The notes beneath the pieces are model-generated. The model was not told the DNA's origin, ran no database searches, and saw only the letters and a program-made list of their open reading frames with translations. A DNA stretch of 64,000 bases from Actinoplanes subtropicus (GTDB lineage Bacteria > Actinomycetota > Actinomycetes > Mycobacteriales > Micromonosporaceae): contig NZ_JOJL01000016.1 of assembly GCF_000721705.1 (NCBI RefSeq), positions 177,178 to 241,177 on the forward strand. The letters run 5' to 3'. Below, one piece after another: positions 9,624 through 19,207 of this stretch. Within the stretch, counting starts at the first letter, position 1; every line of letters starts with the position of its first letter. A program made the position numbers and the translations under genes.

Positions 9624-12041
9624 GTGGGGAGGCAAGATTCACACACCGGGCCCGTTTACGAGGGCGCGCCCGAGCCGCACCATGCCGCGGAAAACGCTAG
9701 CCCATCCGCGGGTCGCGCGAGCGTTCCTTCTGGATCTCCCGAGGCGCCGGGCGGGTCGCCGTGGGCCACGCCGCCGCAGCGTGTCCTGGCAGCCGATGCG
9801 GCGTTGCCACCTGGTCGGGTGGAATCGGAGCGGCAGCGCCCGAGTGGCGCGAAATGGGCGGAAGATCAGCAAATGGAACCCCGGAATGGCGACTCCCGGC
9901 CGGTGACCGACGGGCGGGCGGCCGCAACCCGGCCCACGGCCGACGGGCGGGCCGCCGCGACGCGGCCGACGGCCGACGGCTGGGCCGCCGCTACCCGGCC
10001 CGCGGCCGACGGGCGGGCTGGCTCTACCCGGCCCACGGCCGACGGGCGGGCTGGCACGACCCGGCCCGAGTCGGCCGAGCAGGCGCGGGGCGCGTGGGCC
10101 ACACCGCCCGCGGCCGGTCCACATGGCCGGGCGTCGGCGCCGCTGAACGCGGACGCGCCGGGGGCGCCCGCCGACGCGCAGCCCCGCGGGAGTGCGCAGG
10201 TGGCCCCCGGCCGGCCGAACGCGAGTGCCGGGCCGGGCGCGGCGGGCCCGTCGCGACAGGTGGCGCCGGGCGCGAGTGCTGGGCCGGGCGTGGGCGTTGG
10301 GCCGGGCGTGGGTGTTGGGCCGGGCGTGGGTGTTGGGCCGGGCGTGGGCGTTGGGCCGGGCGTGGGTGTTGGGCCGGGCGTGGGTGTTGGGCCGGGCGTG
10401 GGCGTTGGGTCGGGGGCGGGCGTTGAGGCGGGCTCTGGGCTTGCCGCTGGGGCGGGCGCGGCTGGCGTTCCTGGGGACTTTGGTGAGGGCGGGGAGGGGC
10501 AGCCGGGGTGGGTGGCGCGGGACTGGGCGGGCACCGGGGGCGGCCGGGAGCGCGAGCCGGCAGTTCAGCCCGCAGGTCGCGCAGCGGCCGGGACCAACGA
10601 CGGTGATCGCGTTGAAGAGGCGGGGCCTGGCTCCTCGCGTACGGCCAAATCGCGCAAGATTTACGCCCTGCTCGCGGTGATCGTGGTTTTGCTTGCCGGG
10701 GTCGCCGCGGTGGGGTTGATGCGGCCCGGGCAGGAGCAGCCGAAGACGGCGGCGAAGGCGACGCTGGGGCCGGACCCGACGCCGACTCCGGTGCTGGGGG
10801 CCGTCGGTGCCGGGGGGAAGGCGCCGGATCCGGCCAAGGTGAAGGCGGCGCTCGATCCGCTGGTGGGCGCGAAGGCGCTGGGCAGTTCGGTGGGCGTGTC
10901 GGTGATCGACGTGGCGTCCGGGCAGACGGTGTACGACCGGGGCGCCGACGTGCCGGCCACGCCCGCCTCGACGACGAAGCTGCTGACCGCGGCGACCGTG
11001 CTCGCGGCCCGCGGGCCCGGGTATCGGCTGAGCACGACGGCGGTGGCCGGCCGCACGCCGGGCGAGGTGGTGCTGGTCGGCGGCGGCGATCCGACGCTGT
11101 CGGTGGACGCGAAGGGGCTGTACCCGGGCGCGGCCCGGCTCGACCAGCTCGCCGCCCAGGTCAAGCGGGCGCTGGGCGGCACCAAGCCGACCCGGGTGGT
11201 GGTGGACACGTCGCTGTTCAGCGGGCCGCAGACCGGGCTCGGCTGGTCGCCGGGCGACGTCTCGCCGGACGGGCAGGTCGCCAAGGTCCAGTCGCTGATG
11301 ACCAACGGCGGGCGGGTCAAGCCGGAGCACAACGAGCACGGCGGCGATCCCCGGTTCGACGATCCGGGCATCTCGGCCGGTCAGGCCTTCGCGAAGCTGC
11401 TCGGAGTCTCGCCGGCGACGGTCAAGCGCGGGAAGGCGCCGTCCGCGGTGGCCGCCACCGGTGTCGCGCCCGGCGCCCGGCTCGGCGAGGTGCAGTCGCC
11501 GCCGCTGGTGCAGATCACCGACTGGATGCTCGAGCAGAGCGACAACATCCTGGCCGAGGTGCTCGCCCGGCAGGTGGCGATCGCCGCCGGGAAGCCGGCC
11601 AGCTTCGACGGCGAGACCGACGCGGTGATCGCGAAGCTGCGGGCGCTGGGGCTGCCCGGCGACGAGGCCGACCTGTACGACGGGAGCGGGCTGTCCAAGC
11701 ACAACGGGATCAGCCCGTCGCTGCTCACCCAGGTGCTGGCGCTGGCGGCGAGCGGGAAGCAGCCGGCGATCACCGGGATCTTCGAGGGGCTGCCGGTGGC
11801 CGGCTGGTCGGGGACGCTGCAGGACCGGTTCGACTCGCCGAAGCCGAATCGGGTCGCGTACGGGATCGTCCGGGCCAAGACGGGCACGCTGAGCGGGGTC
11901 AACACGATGGCCGGCTCGCTGGTGACCAAGGACGGGCGGCTGCTGGTCTTCGCGGTGATGGCGAGCGGGTCGGGGAACGTCTACGCGGCCAAAGATGCCC
12001 TGGATCGGGTGCCCGCGCGGCTGGTGGCCTGCGGCTGCTGA
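9624..12041 (+). CDS. dacB: D-alanyl-D-alanine carboxypeptidase/endopeptidase (PBP4, DacB) with long repeat N-terminus
   Basis: Class C penicillin-binding protein that trims or cleaves peptidoglycan peptide cross-links outside the membrane. Active-site motifs are SxxK at Ser449-Lys452 (STTK), SxN at Ser639-Asn641 (SDN) and KTG from Lys752. A single membrane helix at about 346-366 anchors it. The first 345 residues are predicted cytoplasmic and disordered: an 11-residue repeat (TADGRAAATRP) at about 94-148 and a GPGVGV repeat at about 220-267. I chose the GTG at 9624 because GAGGAGGGG ends three bases before it; an in-frame ATG at 9567 lacks such a site. The total of 805 residues is nearly twice the usual DacB length because of the repeats. 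It is followed by the DUF2342 protease gene. Confidence 0.9.
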   Translation: MGRQDSHTGPVYEGAPEPHHAAENASPSAGRASVPSGSPEAPGGSPWATPPQRVLAADAALPPGRVESERQRPSGAKWAEDQQMEPRNGDSRPVTDGRAAATRPTADGRAAATRPTADGWAAATRPAADGRAGSTRPTADGRAGTTRPESAEQARGAWATPPAAGPHGRASAPLNADAPGAPADAQPRGSAQVAPGRPNASAGPGAAGPSRQVAPGASAGPGVGVGPGVGVGPGVGVGPGVGVGPGVGVGPGVGVGPGVGVGSGAGVEAGSGLAAGAGAAGVPGDFGEGGEGQPGWVARDWAGTGGGREREPAVQPAGRAAAGTNDGDRVEEAGPGSSRTAKSRKIYALLAVIVVLLAGVAAVGLMRPGQEQPKTAAKATLGPDPTPTPVLGAVGAGGKAPDPAKVKAALDPLVGAKALGSSVGVSVIDVASGQTVYDRGADVPATPASTTKLLTAATVLAARGPGYRLSTTAVAGRTPGEVVLVGGGDPTLSVDAKGLYPGAARLDQLAAQVKRALGGTKPTRVVVDTSLFSGPQTGLGWSPGDVSPDGQVAKVQSLMTNGGRVKPEHNEHGGDPRFDDPGISAGQAFAKLLGVSPATVKRGKAPSAVAATGVAPGARLGEVQSPPLVQITDWMLEQSDNILAEVLARQVAIAAGKPASFDGETDAVIAKLRALGLPGDEADLYDGSGLSKHNGISPSLLTQVLALAASGKQPAITGIFEGLPVAGWSGTLQDRFDSPKPNRVAYGIVRAKTGTLSGVNTMAGSLVTKDGRLLVFAVMASGSGNVYAAKDALDRVPARLVACGC
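9903..10067. repeat. 33-bp tandem repeat in dacB, 5 copies
   Basis: Five in-frame copies of a 33-bp unit encoding variants of TADGRAAATRP, in the predicted cytoplasmic part of DacB. Confidence 0.85.
10281..10424. repeat. 18-bp tandem repeat in dacB, 7 copies plus 1 degenerate
   Basis: Unit gggccgggcgtgggcgtt at 10281, 10299, 10317, 10335, 10353, 10371 and 10389, alternating ggcgtt and ggtgtt, with a degenerate eighth copy at 10407. It encodes GPGVGV, an elastin-like hexapeptide. Confidence 0.95.
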
Positions 12042-12092
12042 GTCAGGGTTTCACCTGAGTGCGGGCTGGAATTCCGCGGGTACGGTGGGTTC

Positions 12093-13154
12093 ATGGCGCA
12101 GTTCGTTGACTGGGATCTGGCCGCTGCGACCGCGGGCGCCCTGTCCAAATCGGGGCCCGCGGTCTCCTACGAGGATGCGATGGCGGTGGTGTCCGAGTTG
12201 CGGGCGCTCACCGAGGAGGCGGCCGGGCACGTCGCGGCGTATACCGGGCTGAATCCGCAGGTCGAGGTGCCGCCGGTGCGCGTGGTCGACCGCAAGGACT
12301 GGGCCGCGGTCAACATCCAGGGCCTGAAGCAGGTGATCGTCCCGCTGGTCAGCCGGCTCTCCGGCGACCGGGCGCCGGGCGGCTTCGCCGACGCGATCGG
12401 CTCCCGGGTCACCGGCGTGCAGGCCGGCACGATCCTGGCCTATCTCTCCGGCCGCGTGCTCGGGCAGTATGAGGTGTTCTCCGGCAACCCCGGCCAGCTG
12501 CTGCTGAACGCGCCGAACATCGTCGAGGTGGAGCGCAAGCTCGGCGCCGACCCGCGCGACTTCCGGCTCTGGGTCTGCCTGCACGAGGTGACCCACCGCA
12601 CCCAGTTCACCGCGGTGCCGTGGATGCGTGGCTACTTCCTGGGCGAGGTGCAGGCCTTCACCGACGCGTCGCAGAGCGGCGAGCACATCGTCGAGCGGTT
12701 GCGCCGCAGCGTGGCCACCCTCTCCGAGGCCCTGCGCGACCCGGAGAGCCGCGCCTCGGTGCTCGACATCGTGCAGACGCCGGCGCAGAAGGCGGTGCTC
12801 GACCGGCTCACCGCGCTGATGACGCTGCTCGAGGGGCATGCCGAGTTCGTGATGGACGGGGTCGGCCCCGAGGTGATCCCGAGCGTCGACGCGATCCGGG
12901 CGAAGTTCAACCGCCGCCGGGAGAGCGGCAACCCGCTGGAGAAGGCGCTGCGCCGCCTGCTCGGCATCGAGGTCAAGATGCGGCAGTACGCGGAGGGCCG
13001 CAAGTTCGTGCACGGTGTGGTGGAGCGGGTCGGGATGGCCGGCTTCAACAAGGTCTTCGACTCGCCACTGACCCTCCCGCGGCTCGACGAGCTGGGCGAT
13101 CCGGATGCCTGGGTGACCCGGGTGCACGGGCCGCAGCCGGCGATCGGCGGGTAG
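12093..13154 (+). CDS. Zinc-dependent metalloprotease, DUF2342/zincin family
   Basis: Actinobacterial zincin-like protein, often annotated as 'coenzyme F420 biosynthesis associated' without direct evidence. The zinc-binding HEVTH lies at residues 164-168 and is followed by RTQFTAVPW, the typical family context. The 353-residue length matches the family and there is no signal peptide or membrane helix. The ATG start lies 51 bp after dacB, and the stop codon TAG is directly followed by the tilS GTG, so the two are probably co-translated. The substrate is unknown. Confidence 0.85.
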   Translation: MAQFVDWDLAAATAGALSKSGPAVSYEDAMAVVSELRALTEEAAGHVAAYTGLNPQVEVPPVRVVDRKDWAAVNIQGLKQVIVPLVSRLSGDRAPGGFADAIGSRVTGVQAGTILAYLSGRVLGQYEVFSGNPGQLLLNAPNIVEVERKLGADPRDFRLWVCLHEVTHRTQFTAVPWMRGYFLGEVQAFTDASQSGEHIVERLRRSVATLSEALRDPESRASVLDIVQTPAQKAVLDRLTALMTLLEGHAEFVMDGVGPEVIPSVDAIRAKFNRRRESGNPLEKALRRLLGIEVKMRQYAEGRKFVHGVVERVGMAGFNKVFDSPLTLPRLDELGDPDAWVTRVHGPQPAIGG

Positions 13155-14117
13155 GTGGCGCGGATCCCGGCGGCGGTCGCGGCGGTGCGGCTGGCGGTGC
13201 GCCGGTCGCTCCCGGCGGACGGGCTCGTGCTCGTCGCCTGCTCGGGTGGGGCGGATTCGCTGGCGCTGGCGTCCGCTGCCCGATTTGTCGGGCAGGCCGC
13301 GGGTCGCCCGGTCGGGCTGGTGACGGTTGACCACGGGCTGCAGGCGGGGTCGGCGGCGCGCGCGGCCGACGTTGCCGACTGGGCCGGAAATTTCGGATTT
13401 GCGCCTGTGGAAGTCGCGACCGTGTCGGTTGCCGGGCTGCCCGGCGGCCCCGAGGCGGCGGCCCGATATGCTCGATATGCGGCGCTTTCTGACGTTGCCG
13501 GGAAATGCGGCTCCGCGGCGGTGCTGCTCGGGCATACCCGGGATGATCAGGCGGAGACGGTCTTGCTCGCGCTCGCTCGCGGGGCGGGGCCGCGCGGGCT
13601 GGCCGGGATGCCGTACCGGAAGGGGATCTTCCTGCGGCCTCTGCTGGACGTGGCGCGGGCGGACACCCGCAAGGCCTGCGCGGCTCAGGGGCTGGTGCCG
13701 TGGGACGACCCGCACAACATCGATCCGGCGTTCGCGCGGTCCCGAGTGCGGGGGGCGGCCCTTCCGGCGCTGGTCGAGGCGTTGGGGGCGGATGTGGTGG
13801 CCAACCTGGCCCGCTCGGCGGGGCAGATCGCGGCGGACAACGCGGCTCTGGACGACCTCGCTCGTTCGGCGCTGCTTTCGGCGTACGGGAACGATGGCCT
13901 TCGCATTTCTGATTTGTCGGGAATGGTGGGTGCGATCCGGACCCGGGTCCTCCACGCCTGGGCCAAGGAACTGGGCGCCTCGGGTGCGGCGCTGTCGCAT
14001 CGGCACGTCGAGGCGCTCGACGCGCTGATCACCGATTGGCACGGTCAGGGGCCGGTGTATCTGCCTGGGGGAATCCGGGTGGCCCGGGTGCGCGGCGGAC
14101 TCGTTCGAGTGCCCTGA
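13155..14117 (+). CDS. tilS: tRNA(Ile)-lysidine synthetase
   Basis: Converts C34 of the CAU-anticodon tRNA-Ile to lysidine using ATP and lysine, so that it reads AUA. The N-terminal PP-loop SGGADS is at residues 30-35, followed by the VDHGL and GHTRDDQAET segments of the N-type ATP pyrophosphatase fold. At 320 residues it is the short form lacking a full C-terminal TilS domain, as usual in actinobacteria. The GTG start directly abuts the previous stop codon. The order tilS-hpt-ftsH is conserved in many bacteria. Confidence 0.93.
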   Translation: MARIPAAVAAVRLAVRRSLPADGLVLVACSGGADSLALASAARFVGQAAGRPVGLVTVDHGLQAGSAARAADVADWAGNFGFAPVEVATVSVAGLPGGPEAAARYARYAALSDVAGKCGSAAVLLGHTRDDQAETVLLALARGAGPRGLAGMPYRKGIFLRPLLDVARADTRKACAAQGLVPWDDPHNIDPAFARSRVRGAALPALVEALGADVVANLARSAGQIAADNAALDDLARSALLSAYGNDGLRISDLSGMVGAIRTRVLHAWAKELGASGAALSHRHVEALDALITDWHGQGPVYLPGGIRVARVRGGLVRVP

Positions 14118-14255
14118 GGGCCTGTGAGAACTGTCACTCGGGATGCCTGATTCGTCGGTCTTACCGGGTGGAACGGGCACTTTTCCAGCCGTTCTGCGGC
14201 ATTGGACTACCGCCCCGTGCGTCGGACGGCAACCTTGATGCGGCAGTCTTACTTC

Positions 14256-14831
14256 ATGGCTGAGGGCTCCTGGTACGACGCCGACATCGATCACGTGATC
14301 ATCTCCGAGGAGCAGATCCGGGAAAAGACCGCCGAGCTGGCGAAGCAGGTCTCCGCCGACCATGCCGGCGCCGAGGGTGGCATCCTGCTGGTCTGCGTGC
14401 TCAAGGGTGCCGTGATGTTCATGGCCGACTTCGCCCGGGCGCTGGGCCACCACGGCCCGTCCACCGAGATGGAGTTCATGGCGGTCTCCTCCTACGGGCA
14501 GGGCACCACCTCGTCGGGCGTGGTCCGCATCCTCAAGGACCTCGACCGCGACATCACCGGCCGGCACGTGGTGGTGGTCGAGGACATCGTCGATTCCGGG
14601 CTGACGCTCTCCTGGCTGATGAAGTACCTCCAGTCGCGGTCGGCGGCGAGCGTCGAGGTGGTCGCGCTGTTCCGCAAGCCGGACGCGGTGAAGGTGCAGG
14701 TCCCGGTGAAGTACGTGGGCTTCGACATCCCGAACGAGTTCGTCGTCGGTTACGGGCTGGACTTCGCCGAGCGCTACCGTGAGCTGCCGTACGTCGGGGT
14801 GTTGAAGCCCGAGGTGTACGCCCGTAGCTGA
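14256..14831 (+). CDS. hpt: Hypoxanthine phosphoribosyltransferase
   Basis: Purine salvage enzyme that joins hypoxanthine or guanine to PRPP to give IMP or GMP. The PRPP loop VEDIVDSG is at residues 108-115, and the flexible loop VSSYGQGT lies near 77. From the ATG at 14256 (MAEGSWYDADI) the protein is 191 residues, the normal length; two in-frame ATGs upstream (14202, 14238) would add atypical N-termini. It is separated from tilS by about 140 bp, so it may have its own promoter. ftsH follows after 251 bp. Confidence 0.93.
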   Translation: MAEGSWYDADIDHVIISEEQIREKTAELAKQVSADHAGAEGGILLVCVLKGAVMFMADFARALGHHGPSTEMEFMAVSSYGQGTTSSGVVRILKDLDRDITGRHVVVVEDIVDSGLTLSWLMKYLQSRSAASVEVVALFRKPDAVKVQVPVKYVGFDIPNEFVVGYGLDFAERYRELPYVGVLKPEVYARS

Positions 14832-15082
14832 ACCGCTTCCTCAGCCTGTTCTCAGAATTCGTCTTTATGGGCGGATTTGCCACGAAAGACGGCTGAACGG
14901 ACGAGGGCTTGGGGGTGTCCGGCCAGCGGGCTCACGGGTTCGCGAACGGCACGTACGGTGTACCGTCGAGTGACCGATGGACGCAGTGTCACAAGCGCCG
15001 GAGGGGCCGCCGGTGGGCGGCGACGTTGAAGTGACCAGGACGCCGATCAGGAGGGTCCGGGCGCTCGCCGCCCGACAACAGC

Positions 15083-17095
15083 ATGGAGCGTACGCGTTTC
15101 TTCCGCCGCCCGGTGGTCTGGATCATTCTGGTGATCATCGGCGTAATCGCCCTGAGCTCGTTCTTCACCAGCGGTCCGAGCTACCAGCGCGTCGAGACAT
15201 CGGTCGCGCAGGAGCGCCTGAACCAGCCGGGTATCAAGACGGTCGTCATCAAGGACAAGGAGCAGACGCTCCAGATCGACCTCGCCCAGCCGGAACGGTT
15301 CGACGGCAAGACGACCGACAAGATCGAGACTCAGTATCCGTACGACGCGACTCAGGTCATCTGGCAGGAAGCCCAGGAGGCCAAGACCGCCGGCCGGATC
15401 ACCGGGACGATCGACACCAAGGTGTCCGGCGACAACATTCTCTTCAGCCTGCTGATCAATCTGCTGCCGATCGCCATTCTGGTGGTCCTGCTGCTGCTGT
15501 TCATGTCGCAGATGCAGGGCGGCGGCTCCCGGGTGCTGAACTTCGGCAAGTCCAAGGCGAAGATGATCACCAAGGACACGCCGAAGACCACGTTCGCGGA
15601 CGTGGCCGGCGCCGACGAGGCGGTCCAGGAGCTGCACGAGATCAAGGATTTCCTGCAGAACCCGGCGAAATACCAGGCACTGGGCGCCAAGATCCCGAAG
15701 GGCGTGCTGCTCTTCGGCCCGCCCGGAACCGGTAAGACGCTGCTGGCCCGCGCGGTCGCCGGCGAGGCCGGGGTTCCGTTCTACTCGATCTCCGGCTCGG
15801 ACTTCGTCGAGATGTTCGTGGGTGTCGGCGCGAGCCGCGTCCGTGACCTGTTCGAGCAGGCCAAGTCCAACGCCCCGGCGATCGTCTTCGTCGACGAGAT
15901 CGACGCGGTCGGCCGGCACCGCGGCGCCGGCATGGGTGGCGGTCACGACGAGCGCGAGCAGACGCTCAACCAGCTGCTCGTCGAGATGGACGGCTTCGAC
16001 ACCAAGGGCGGGGTCATCCTCATCGCGGCCACCAACCGGCCGGACATTCTCGACCCGGCGCTGCTGCGCCCGGGCCGCTTCGACCGGCAGATCCCGGTGG
16101 ACAACCCGGACATGGAGGGCCGCAAGGCTATCCTGCGGGTGCACGCCAAGGGCAAGCCGTTCACGCCCGATGTCGACCTCGATTCGGTGGCTCGCCGCAC
16201 GCCCGGGTTCTCCGGCGCCGACCTGGCCAACGTGATCAACGAGGCGGCGCTGCTGACCGCCCGCAACGAGAAGCGGGCGATCTCGAACTACTTCCTCGAG
16301 GAGTCGATCGACCGGGTCATCGCCGGCCCCGAGCGGCGTACCCGGGCGATGAGCGACAACGAGAAGAAGATCACCGCGTACCACGAGGGCGGGCACGCGC
16401 TGGTGGCGTACGCGCTGCCGCACTCCGCGCCGGTGCACAAGGTGACGATCCTGCCGCGTGGCCGCTCGCTCGGGCACACGCTGGTGCTGCCGACCGAGGA
16501 CAAGTACACCCAGACCCGGGCCGAGATGATCGACACCCTGGCGTACGCGCTGGGTGGCCGGGCCGCCGAGGAGCTTGTCTTCCACGAGCCCACCACCGGC
16601 GCCGGCAACGACATCGAGAAGGCGTCCGGCCTGGCCCGCGCCATGGTCACCCAGTACGGCATGAGCTCGAAGCTGGGTGCCGTCAAGTACGGCACCAGCG
16701 GCGACGAGCCGTTCCTGGGCCGCAACATGGGCCACGAGCGGGACTACTCGGACTCGGTCGCCGCGGACATCGACACCGAGGTCCGCGCCCTGATCGAGCT
16801 CGCGCACGACGAGGCGTGGGAGATCCTGGTCGAGTACCGCGACGTGCTCGACAGCATGGTCCTCGAGCTGATGGAGAAGGAGACCATCACCCGTGAGGAC
16901 ATGGACCGGATCTGTGCCCGGGTCGTCAAGCGGCCGCCGATGTCGCCGTTCAACGGCTTCGGCAAGCGGCTGCCGTCCGAGGCGCCGCCGGTGCTCACCC
17001 CGGCCGAGCGGGACAAGCTGAAGGCTCAGGCCGAGGCGGACGGTCAGTTCGCGGTCGGCTCGAACCCGAACGGCCTCGCGGAAGGCAGCAACTGA
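15083..17095 (+). CDS. ftsH: ATP-dependent zinc metalloprotease FtsH
   Basis: Membrane-bound AAA+ protease that degrades misfolded membrane proteins and selected regulators. Two N-terminal membrane helices (about 11-30 and 118-140) flank a periplasmic domain. The AAA domain has Walker A GPPGTGKT with Lys218 and Walker B IVFVDEID, and the zinc site is HEGGH at 434-438. The 670-residue length is normal. The 251-bp leader contains several G/C-rich inverted repeats and a TACGGT-type -10 candidate near 14952, but I could not define a promoter with certainty. The last codon and stop overlap the start of folE (CTGA), so the two are translationally coupled. Confidence 0.95.
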   Translation: MERTRFFRRPVVWIILVIIGVIALSSFFTSGPSYQRVETSVAQERLNQPGIKTVVIKDKEQTLQIDLAQPERFDGKTTDKIETQYPYDATQVIWQEAQEAKTAGRITGTIDTKVSGDNILFSLLINLLPIAILVVLLLLFMSQMQGGGSRVLNFGKSKAKMITKDTPKTTFADVAGADEAVQELHEIKDFLQNPAKYQALGAKIPKGVLLFGPPGTGKTLLARAVAGEAGVPFYSISGSDFVEMFVGVGASRVRDLFEQAKSNAPAIVFVDEIDAVGRHRGAGMGGGHDEREQTLNQLLVEMDGFDTKGGVILIAATNRPDILDPALLRPGRFDRQIPVDNPDMEGRKAILRVHAKGKPFTPDVDLDSVARRTPGFSGADLANVINEAALLTARNEKRAISNYFLEESIDRVIAGPERRTRAMSDNEKKITAYHEGGHALVAYALPHSAPVHKVTILPRGRSLGHTLVLPTEDKYTQTRAEMIDTLAYALGGRAAEELVFHEPTTGAGNDIEKASGLARAMVTQYGMSSKLGAVKYGTSGDEPFLGRNMGHERDYSDSVAADIDTEVRALIELAHDEAWEILVEYRDVLDSMVLELMEKETITREDMDRICARVVKRPPMSPFNGFGKRLPSEAPPVLTPAERDKLKAQAEADGQFAVGSNPNGLAEGSN

Positions 17096-17739
17096 TCAGC
17101 GACGACGGCGATCTCGACTATCTCGCCGCGCGCCTGGTCGACGGCAAGCTCACCGGTACCCCGGTTGAGGTTGCCGTCGACCTGGCCCGGATCGAGAAGG
17201 CGGTTCGCGAGATCCTCATCGCGATAGGCGAGGACCCGGACCGCGACGGCCTGGAGCGGACTCCCGCCCGGGTCGCTCGGGCGTACGCCGAACTCTTCGC
17301 GGGTCTTCGAGTCGACCCGGCGAAGGTGCTCACCACCACGTTCGAGGCGGACCACGAGGAGTTCGTGCTGGTCCGCGACATCGAGGTGATGAGCATGTGC
17401 GAGCATCACCTGCTGCCCTTCAAGGGGGTGGCCCACCTCGGGTACATCCCCGGCGCGCACGGACGGATCACCGGCCTCTCCAAGCTGGCCCGCCTGGTCG
17501 AGGTCTACGCCCGCCGGCCCCAGGTGCAGGAGCGGCTCACCTCGCAGATCGCCGACCTGCTGCTGGAGAGGCTGGAGGCGCGCGGCGTGATCGTGGTGCT
17601 CGAGTGCGAGCACCTGTGCATGGAGATGCGCGGAATCCGGAAGGTCGGCGCCCGCACGATCACCAGCGCGGTCCGGGGCGCCTTCCAGACCGATGGCAAG
17701 GTGCGGGCCGAGGCGATGGCCCTGATCAACGCCCGTTAG
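17092..17739 (+). CDS. folE: GTP cyclohydrolase I, probable CTG start
   Basis: Makes 7,8-dihydroneopterin triphosphate from GTP, the first step of folate synthesis. The zinc site is in MSMCEHH (first Cys at about 103) and the second conserved Cys in [11 protein letters not shown]. The conserved N-terminal region ([15 protein letters not shown], then the helix leading to [12 protein letters not shown]) is in frame upstream of the first GTG at 17326, and no ATG, GTG or TTG occurs in that stretch. The only sensible start is CTG at 17092, which overlaps the ftsH stop as CTGA and has GGAAGG six bases upstream. This gives 215 residues, normal for FolE. The stop overlaps the convergent AhpD-like gene by 4 bp. 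Confidence 0.88.
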   Translation: MISDDGDLDYLAARLVDGKLTGTPVEVAVDLARIEKAVREILIAIGEDPDRDGLERTPARVARAYAELFAGLRVDPAKVLTTTFEADHEEFVLVRDIEVMSMCEHHLLPFKGVAHLGYIPGAHGRITGLSKLARLVEVYARRPQVQERLTSQIADLLLERLEARGVIVVLECEHLCMEMRGIRKVGARTITSAVRGAFQTDGKVRAEAMALINAR

Positions 17740-18239
17740 GCCCTGACCAGCCTGTTCGCGAACGTCGACATCGTGTACGTGCCGATGCCGAGCACCACCT
17801 CCAACGCGTTGCGCCGGGTGTAACCGGCGGCCAGGAACTCCTCGAGCTCGTCATCGGGCACGTCGCCGGTGGTGGCGAGCACCCGCAGGGTGAACTGGCG
17901 CATCGCCTCCAGCCGCGCGTCGTCGAGCGGCTTCTGGTCTCGCAGCGCGGTGATCAGGGCCGAGTCGGCATTCAGCTCGCGGAGCCGGCCGGTGTGCATG
18001 GCGATGCAGACCCGGCAGCCGTTACGGGTCGCGATCGTCATGACCAGGACCTCCTGGGCCAGCGGGTCCAGCGTGCTGGCCTCGAATCGGCCGCTGGCCT
18101 GCAGGAAGCCGCCGAGCATCTCGGGCGACTCGGCGAGTTTGGCGACGGCGTCGGGCAGGTGGCCGAGGTGCGCCACCGTGTTTTTGATCAGCGGCCGGGA
18201 CTCGGCCGGGGCGGACTCGAGGGTGTGCTGGGTGAACAC
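17736..18239 (-). CDS. AhpD/carboxymuconolactone decarboxylase-like peroxidase
   Basis: Small cytoplasmic protein of the AhpD-like alkylhydroperoxidase/CMD superfamily, 167 residues. The redox centre CRVC (Cys75, Cys78) with His82 follows the family pattern CxxCxxxH and is preceded by the conserved helix ([11 protein letters not shown]). The GTG start at 18239 has GGAGG six bases upstream. It is divergent from a MarR regulator gene with a palindrome between them, which suggests peroxide or electrophile control of this gene by that regulator. The substrate is unknown. Confidence 0.8.
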   Translation of the reverse strand: MFTQHTLESAPAESRPLIKNTVAHLGHLPDAVAKLAESPEMLGGFLQASGRFEASTLDPLAQEVLVMTIATRNGCRVCIAMHTGRLRELNADSALITALRDQKPLDDARLEAMRQFTLRVLATTGDVPDDELEEFLAAGYTRRNALEVVLGIGTYTMSTFANRLVRA

Positions 18240-18259
18240 GAACTACCTCCGGTAGTATC

Positions 18260-18274
18260 GACAACCACGTTGTC
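18260..18274. promoter_or_regulatory. Putative MarR operator
   Basis: Perfect palindrome GACAAC-cac-GTTGTC centred between the divergent AhpD-like and MarR genes. A further GTTGTC half-site lies at 18290-18295. This position and symmetry are typical for autoregulating MarR proteins. Confidence 0.6.
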
Positions 18275-18305
18275 TAAACCGTAAACCAGGTTGTCGAGTT
18301 TGCCA

Positions 18306-18788
18306 ATGCCCTTTCCCTCCGTTGACGATCAAGATCCGCCGGGTTGGCAGTTGCCGCTGCTGCTGTTCGCCGGCTTCCGCTCGCTCATCGACGAGTTGCA
18401 CGCCCACCTCGCGACCCGCGGCCACCCGGACGTCCGCCCGGTGTACGGCTTCGCCATGCAGGCCATCGGCGTGCACGGGGCCAGTGCCAGCGAGGTGGGG
18501 CGGCGGCTCGGCGTCTCCAAGCAGGCGGCCGGCAAGACCATCGACCGGCTGGACGCGCTCGGCTACGTGGAACGGGTGGACGACCCGCGGGACGCGCGCA
18601 GCAAGCTGGTGCGGCTCACCCCGCGCGGCGTCGACTGCCTCCAGCAGTCGGCGGAGATCTTCGAGCGGCTGCGGGCCGATTGGGTCGCTCAGCTCGGGGC
18701 CGACCGCGTGCGGGTGGTCGAGTCGTCGCTGCGTACGGTCGTGCCCTCCGGAATCTTCCCGGTCGACGTGCCCGGCTGGTTCGGATGA
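18306..18788 (+). CDS. MarR family transcriptional regulator
   Basis: Winged-helix regulator of about 160 residues. The DNA-recognition region reads SEVGRRLGVSKQAAGKTIDRL, followed by the wing VERVDDPRDARSKLV, the hallmark DxRxxK/R of MarR proteins. I take the ATG at 18306; a TTG at 18291 in the same frame is possible and would overlap an operator half-site. It is divergent from the AhpD-like gene and overlaps the RidA gene by ATGA. It probably represses itself and the divergent gene and responds to an oxidised or electrophilic ligand; this is inference from context. Confidence 0.85.
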   Translation: MPFPSVDDQDPPGWQLPLLLFAGFRSLIDELHAHLATRGHPDVRPVYGFAMQAIGVHGASASEVGRRLGVSKQAAGKTIDRLDALGYVERVDDPRDARSKLVRLTPRGVDCLQQSAEIFERLRADWVAQLGADRVRVVESSLRTVVPSGIFPVDVPGWFG

Positions 18789-19207
18789 TCGGCGATACTG
18801 GCCGCGTGCTCGAGAAAATCAACCCGCCGGGCGTGCATGAGACGGCCGGATACAGCCACGTGACGATTACGTCCGAGGGAAGGCTGGCCCACCTTGCCGG
18901 GCAGTGTCCGCTCGACCTCGACGGTGCGGTGGTGGGGGCGCCGGGAGATTACGACGCGCAGACCGACCAGGTCATCGCGAACTGTCTTGCCGTGCTGGCG
19001 GCGGCCGGCGCATCTCCGGGCGATGTGGTGCGATCAATCATCTACGTGGTCAGTCCGGACAGCGCGGTTCTCGCGGGGGTGTGGGACCGGCTCAATGCGT
19101 CGGCGCTGGGGCCGGCCTTTACGACCGCCAGCACGCTGCTCGGGGTGACGGCGCTCGGCTACCGCGGTCAGTTGATCGAGGTGGACCTGACGGCGGCGCT
19201 GCCCTAG
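18785..19207 (+). CDS. RidA/YjgF family protein
   Basis: Rid-family protein of 140 residues. Many members hydrolyse reactive enamine/imine intermediates from PLP enzymes; others have unknown roles. The fold signatures are visible: LAGQCPLDLDGAVV, a QTDQVIANCLAVLAAAG helix, then VVRSIIYVV. The catalytic Arg of true RidA, usually in a C-terminal RxxV-type motif, is not obvious here, so subfamily function is uncertain. The ATG overlaps the MarR stop (ATGA); a GTG at 18806 would remove seven residues and give the more typical N-terminus. The stop overlaps the convergent hairpin-protein gene by 3 bp. Confidence 0.75.
   Translation: MIGDTGRVLEKINPPGVHETAGYSHVTITSEGRLAHLAGQCPLDLDGAVVGAPGDYDAQTDQVIANCLAVLAAAGASPGDVVRSIIYVVSPDSAVLAGVWDRLNASALGPAFTTASTLLGVTALGYRGQLIEVDLTAALP

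Noticed and set aside
14977..15735. Open frame starting upstream of ftsH and overlapping it
   Set aside because: The start region is not conserved-looking and most of it is an out-of-frame reading of ftsH with Arg/Gly/Pro-rich composition.
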